Assembly (NCBI GenBank): GCA_022562055.1
Contig: JADFQA010000013.1
Span: 1-64,000 of the forward strand
DNA from: Acidobacteriota bacterium
GTDB taxonomy: Bacteria > Actinomycetota > Acidimicrobiia > Spongiisociales > UBA5794
Length of the DNA: 64,000 nucleotides
Direction: 5' to 3'
The stretch's first letter is position 1. Every line of letters begins with the position of its first letter. This document shows positions 63,639 through 64,000 of this stretch, one piece after another. Under the pieces are notes generated by a model that made no database searches, had not been told where the DNA came from, and saw only the letters and a program-made list of their open reading frames with translations. The position numbers and the translations under genes are program-made.

Positions 63639-64000
63639 ATGGGAAGAAAAGACGAGACGCATACAACTCTTGTCGTCGGAGGGGTCACCGTCTATGTGGT
63701 GCGCAAGCGCGTGAAGAATCTCAACCTCTCGGTGAGAGCGCCTGACGGCCGGGTACGGCTCTCGATGCCGCTCCGCGCGACTGACCACGAGGCGTCGGTG
63801 TTTGTAACGTCGAGGCTCCGCTGGATAGAGCAGCACCAGAAGTCGCTCTCGGAAATCGTTGTACTCGAAGCTCCCTCATACGAACATGGCGATTTGGTTT
63901 CGGTCTGGGGGCGGGATTACGTGGTTTCCGAGGCCGGGTCCGATTGGAACGGGAGGGCGGTTCTCGATAGTGCCGAGCCCCGAATATTTCTGCCGGGTGG
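63639..64000 (+). CDS. YgjP-type (DUF45) metallopeptidase, partial at window end
   Basis: 121 codons are visible. VRKRVKNLNLSVRAPDGRVR, SMPLRATDHEASVFVTSRLR and WIEQHQKSL form the conserved N-terminal part of the DUF45/YgjP (M48-related) family, followed by the beta-strand WGRDYVV. The zinc HExxH motif would lie beyond the window edge. In other genomes the family is often next to helicases or restriction genes, which cannot be tested here. Confidence 0.82.
   Translation, partial: MGRKDETHTTLVVGGVTVYVVRKRVKNLNLSVRAPDGRVRLSMPLRATDHEASVFVTSRLRWIEQHQKSLSEIVVLEAPSYEHGDLVSVWGRDYVVSEAGSDWNGRAVLDSAEPRIFLPG

Overview
The window looks like a chromosomal segment from an actinobacterium, most likely an uncultured Acidimicrobiia-type lineage (inference). 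The signs are F420-type flavin/deazaflavin enzymes (PPOX family, Ddn-type nitroreductase), an LCP cell-wall ligase, class III cyclase-ATPase and LuxR-ATPase regulators, MMPL and DUF4032 proteins, many GTG starts, moderately high GC, and at least eight genes whose start lies 6-7 nt after a TANNNT -10 hexamer, which predicts leaderless mRNAs. No rRNA operon, complete tRNA, intact IS element or CRISPR array was seen.

Layout. 1-2.0 kb is a decayed edge: a 3' tRNA-Met fragment, an integrase remnant, a methyltransferase and a thioredoxin-like remnant. 2-14.4 kb is mostly metabolism and transport: queuosine-precursor transporter, PPOX enzyme, PrpE, an SDR plus class V aminotransferase pair, an ABC exporter, DUF4032 kinase-like protein, F420-type nitroreductase, LCP protein, yeast-type cytosine deaminase and IlvD. 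At 14.8 kb there is a probable SelW-family selenoprotein with an in-frame TGA. 16-28 kb is a signalling block: cNMP-binding protein, cyclase-ATPase, GAF/PAS histidine kinase, LuxR-ATPase. 28-32.7 kb holds an amidohydrolase, IMPase, an Lnt homologue and a class III aminotransferase. 32.8-39.3 kb holds nucleotide-sugar and exopolysaccharide genes (GME-like, WecG, broken gmd, fcl) flanking purF-purM. 39.3-45.7 kb has a crotonase, a hydrolase with an amber codon, and a SAM-riboswitch-controlled metH followed by a metF-like gene. 46.7-51.8 kb is a divergent cluster of ECF sigma factor, beta-sandwich protein, subtilisin-like protease, a 41-aa ORF and a TPR-CHAT protease, which is the best candidate for an uncharacterised system. 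52-64 kb holds a VOC protein, an arylamine acetyltransferase, a broken TauE permease, TetR-MMPL, a PLP enzyme, a GDPD lipoprotein, an ABC-F ATPase, DUF1330, a frameshifted nitronate monooxygenase and a partial YgjP-type peptidase.

How the genes work together. The methionine/one-carbon pair (metH, metF-like) sits behind a SAM-sensing leader. purF and purM are translationally coupled. The cyclase-ATPase next to a binding-competent cNMP protein suggests a local nucleotide-signalling pair. The sigma/protease/CHAT cluster suggests a proteolytic stress or conflict response under dedicated transcription.

An unusual number of otherwise good genes carry a single lesion: frameshifts in the S8 protease, nitronate monooxygenase and gmd; amber codons in the hydrolase and CHAT gene; internal deletions in gmd and TauE. 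This could be real gene decay or residual assembly error, and reads are needed to decide. The TGA in the SelW gene is different, because it falls exactly at the CxxC redox position and is followed by a SECIS-like hairpin.
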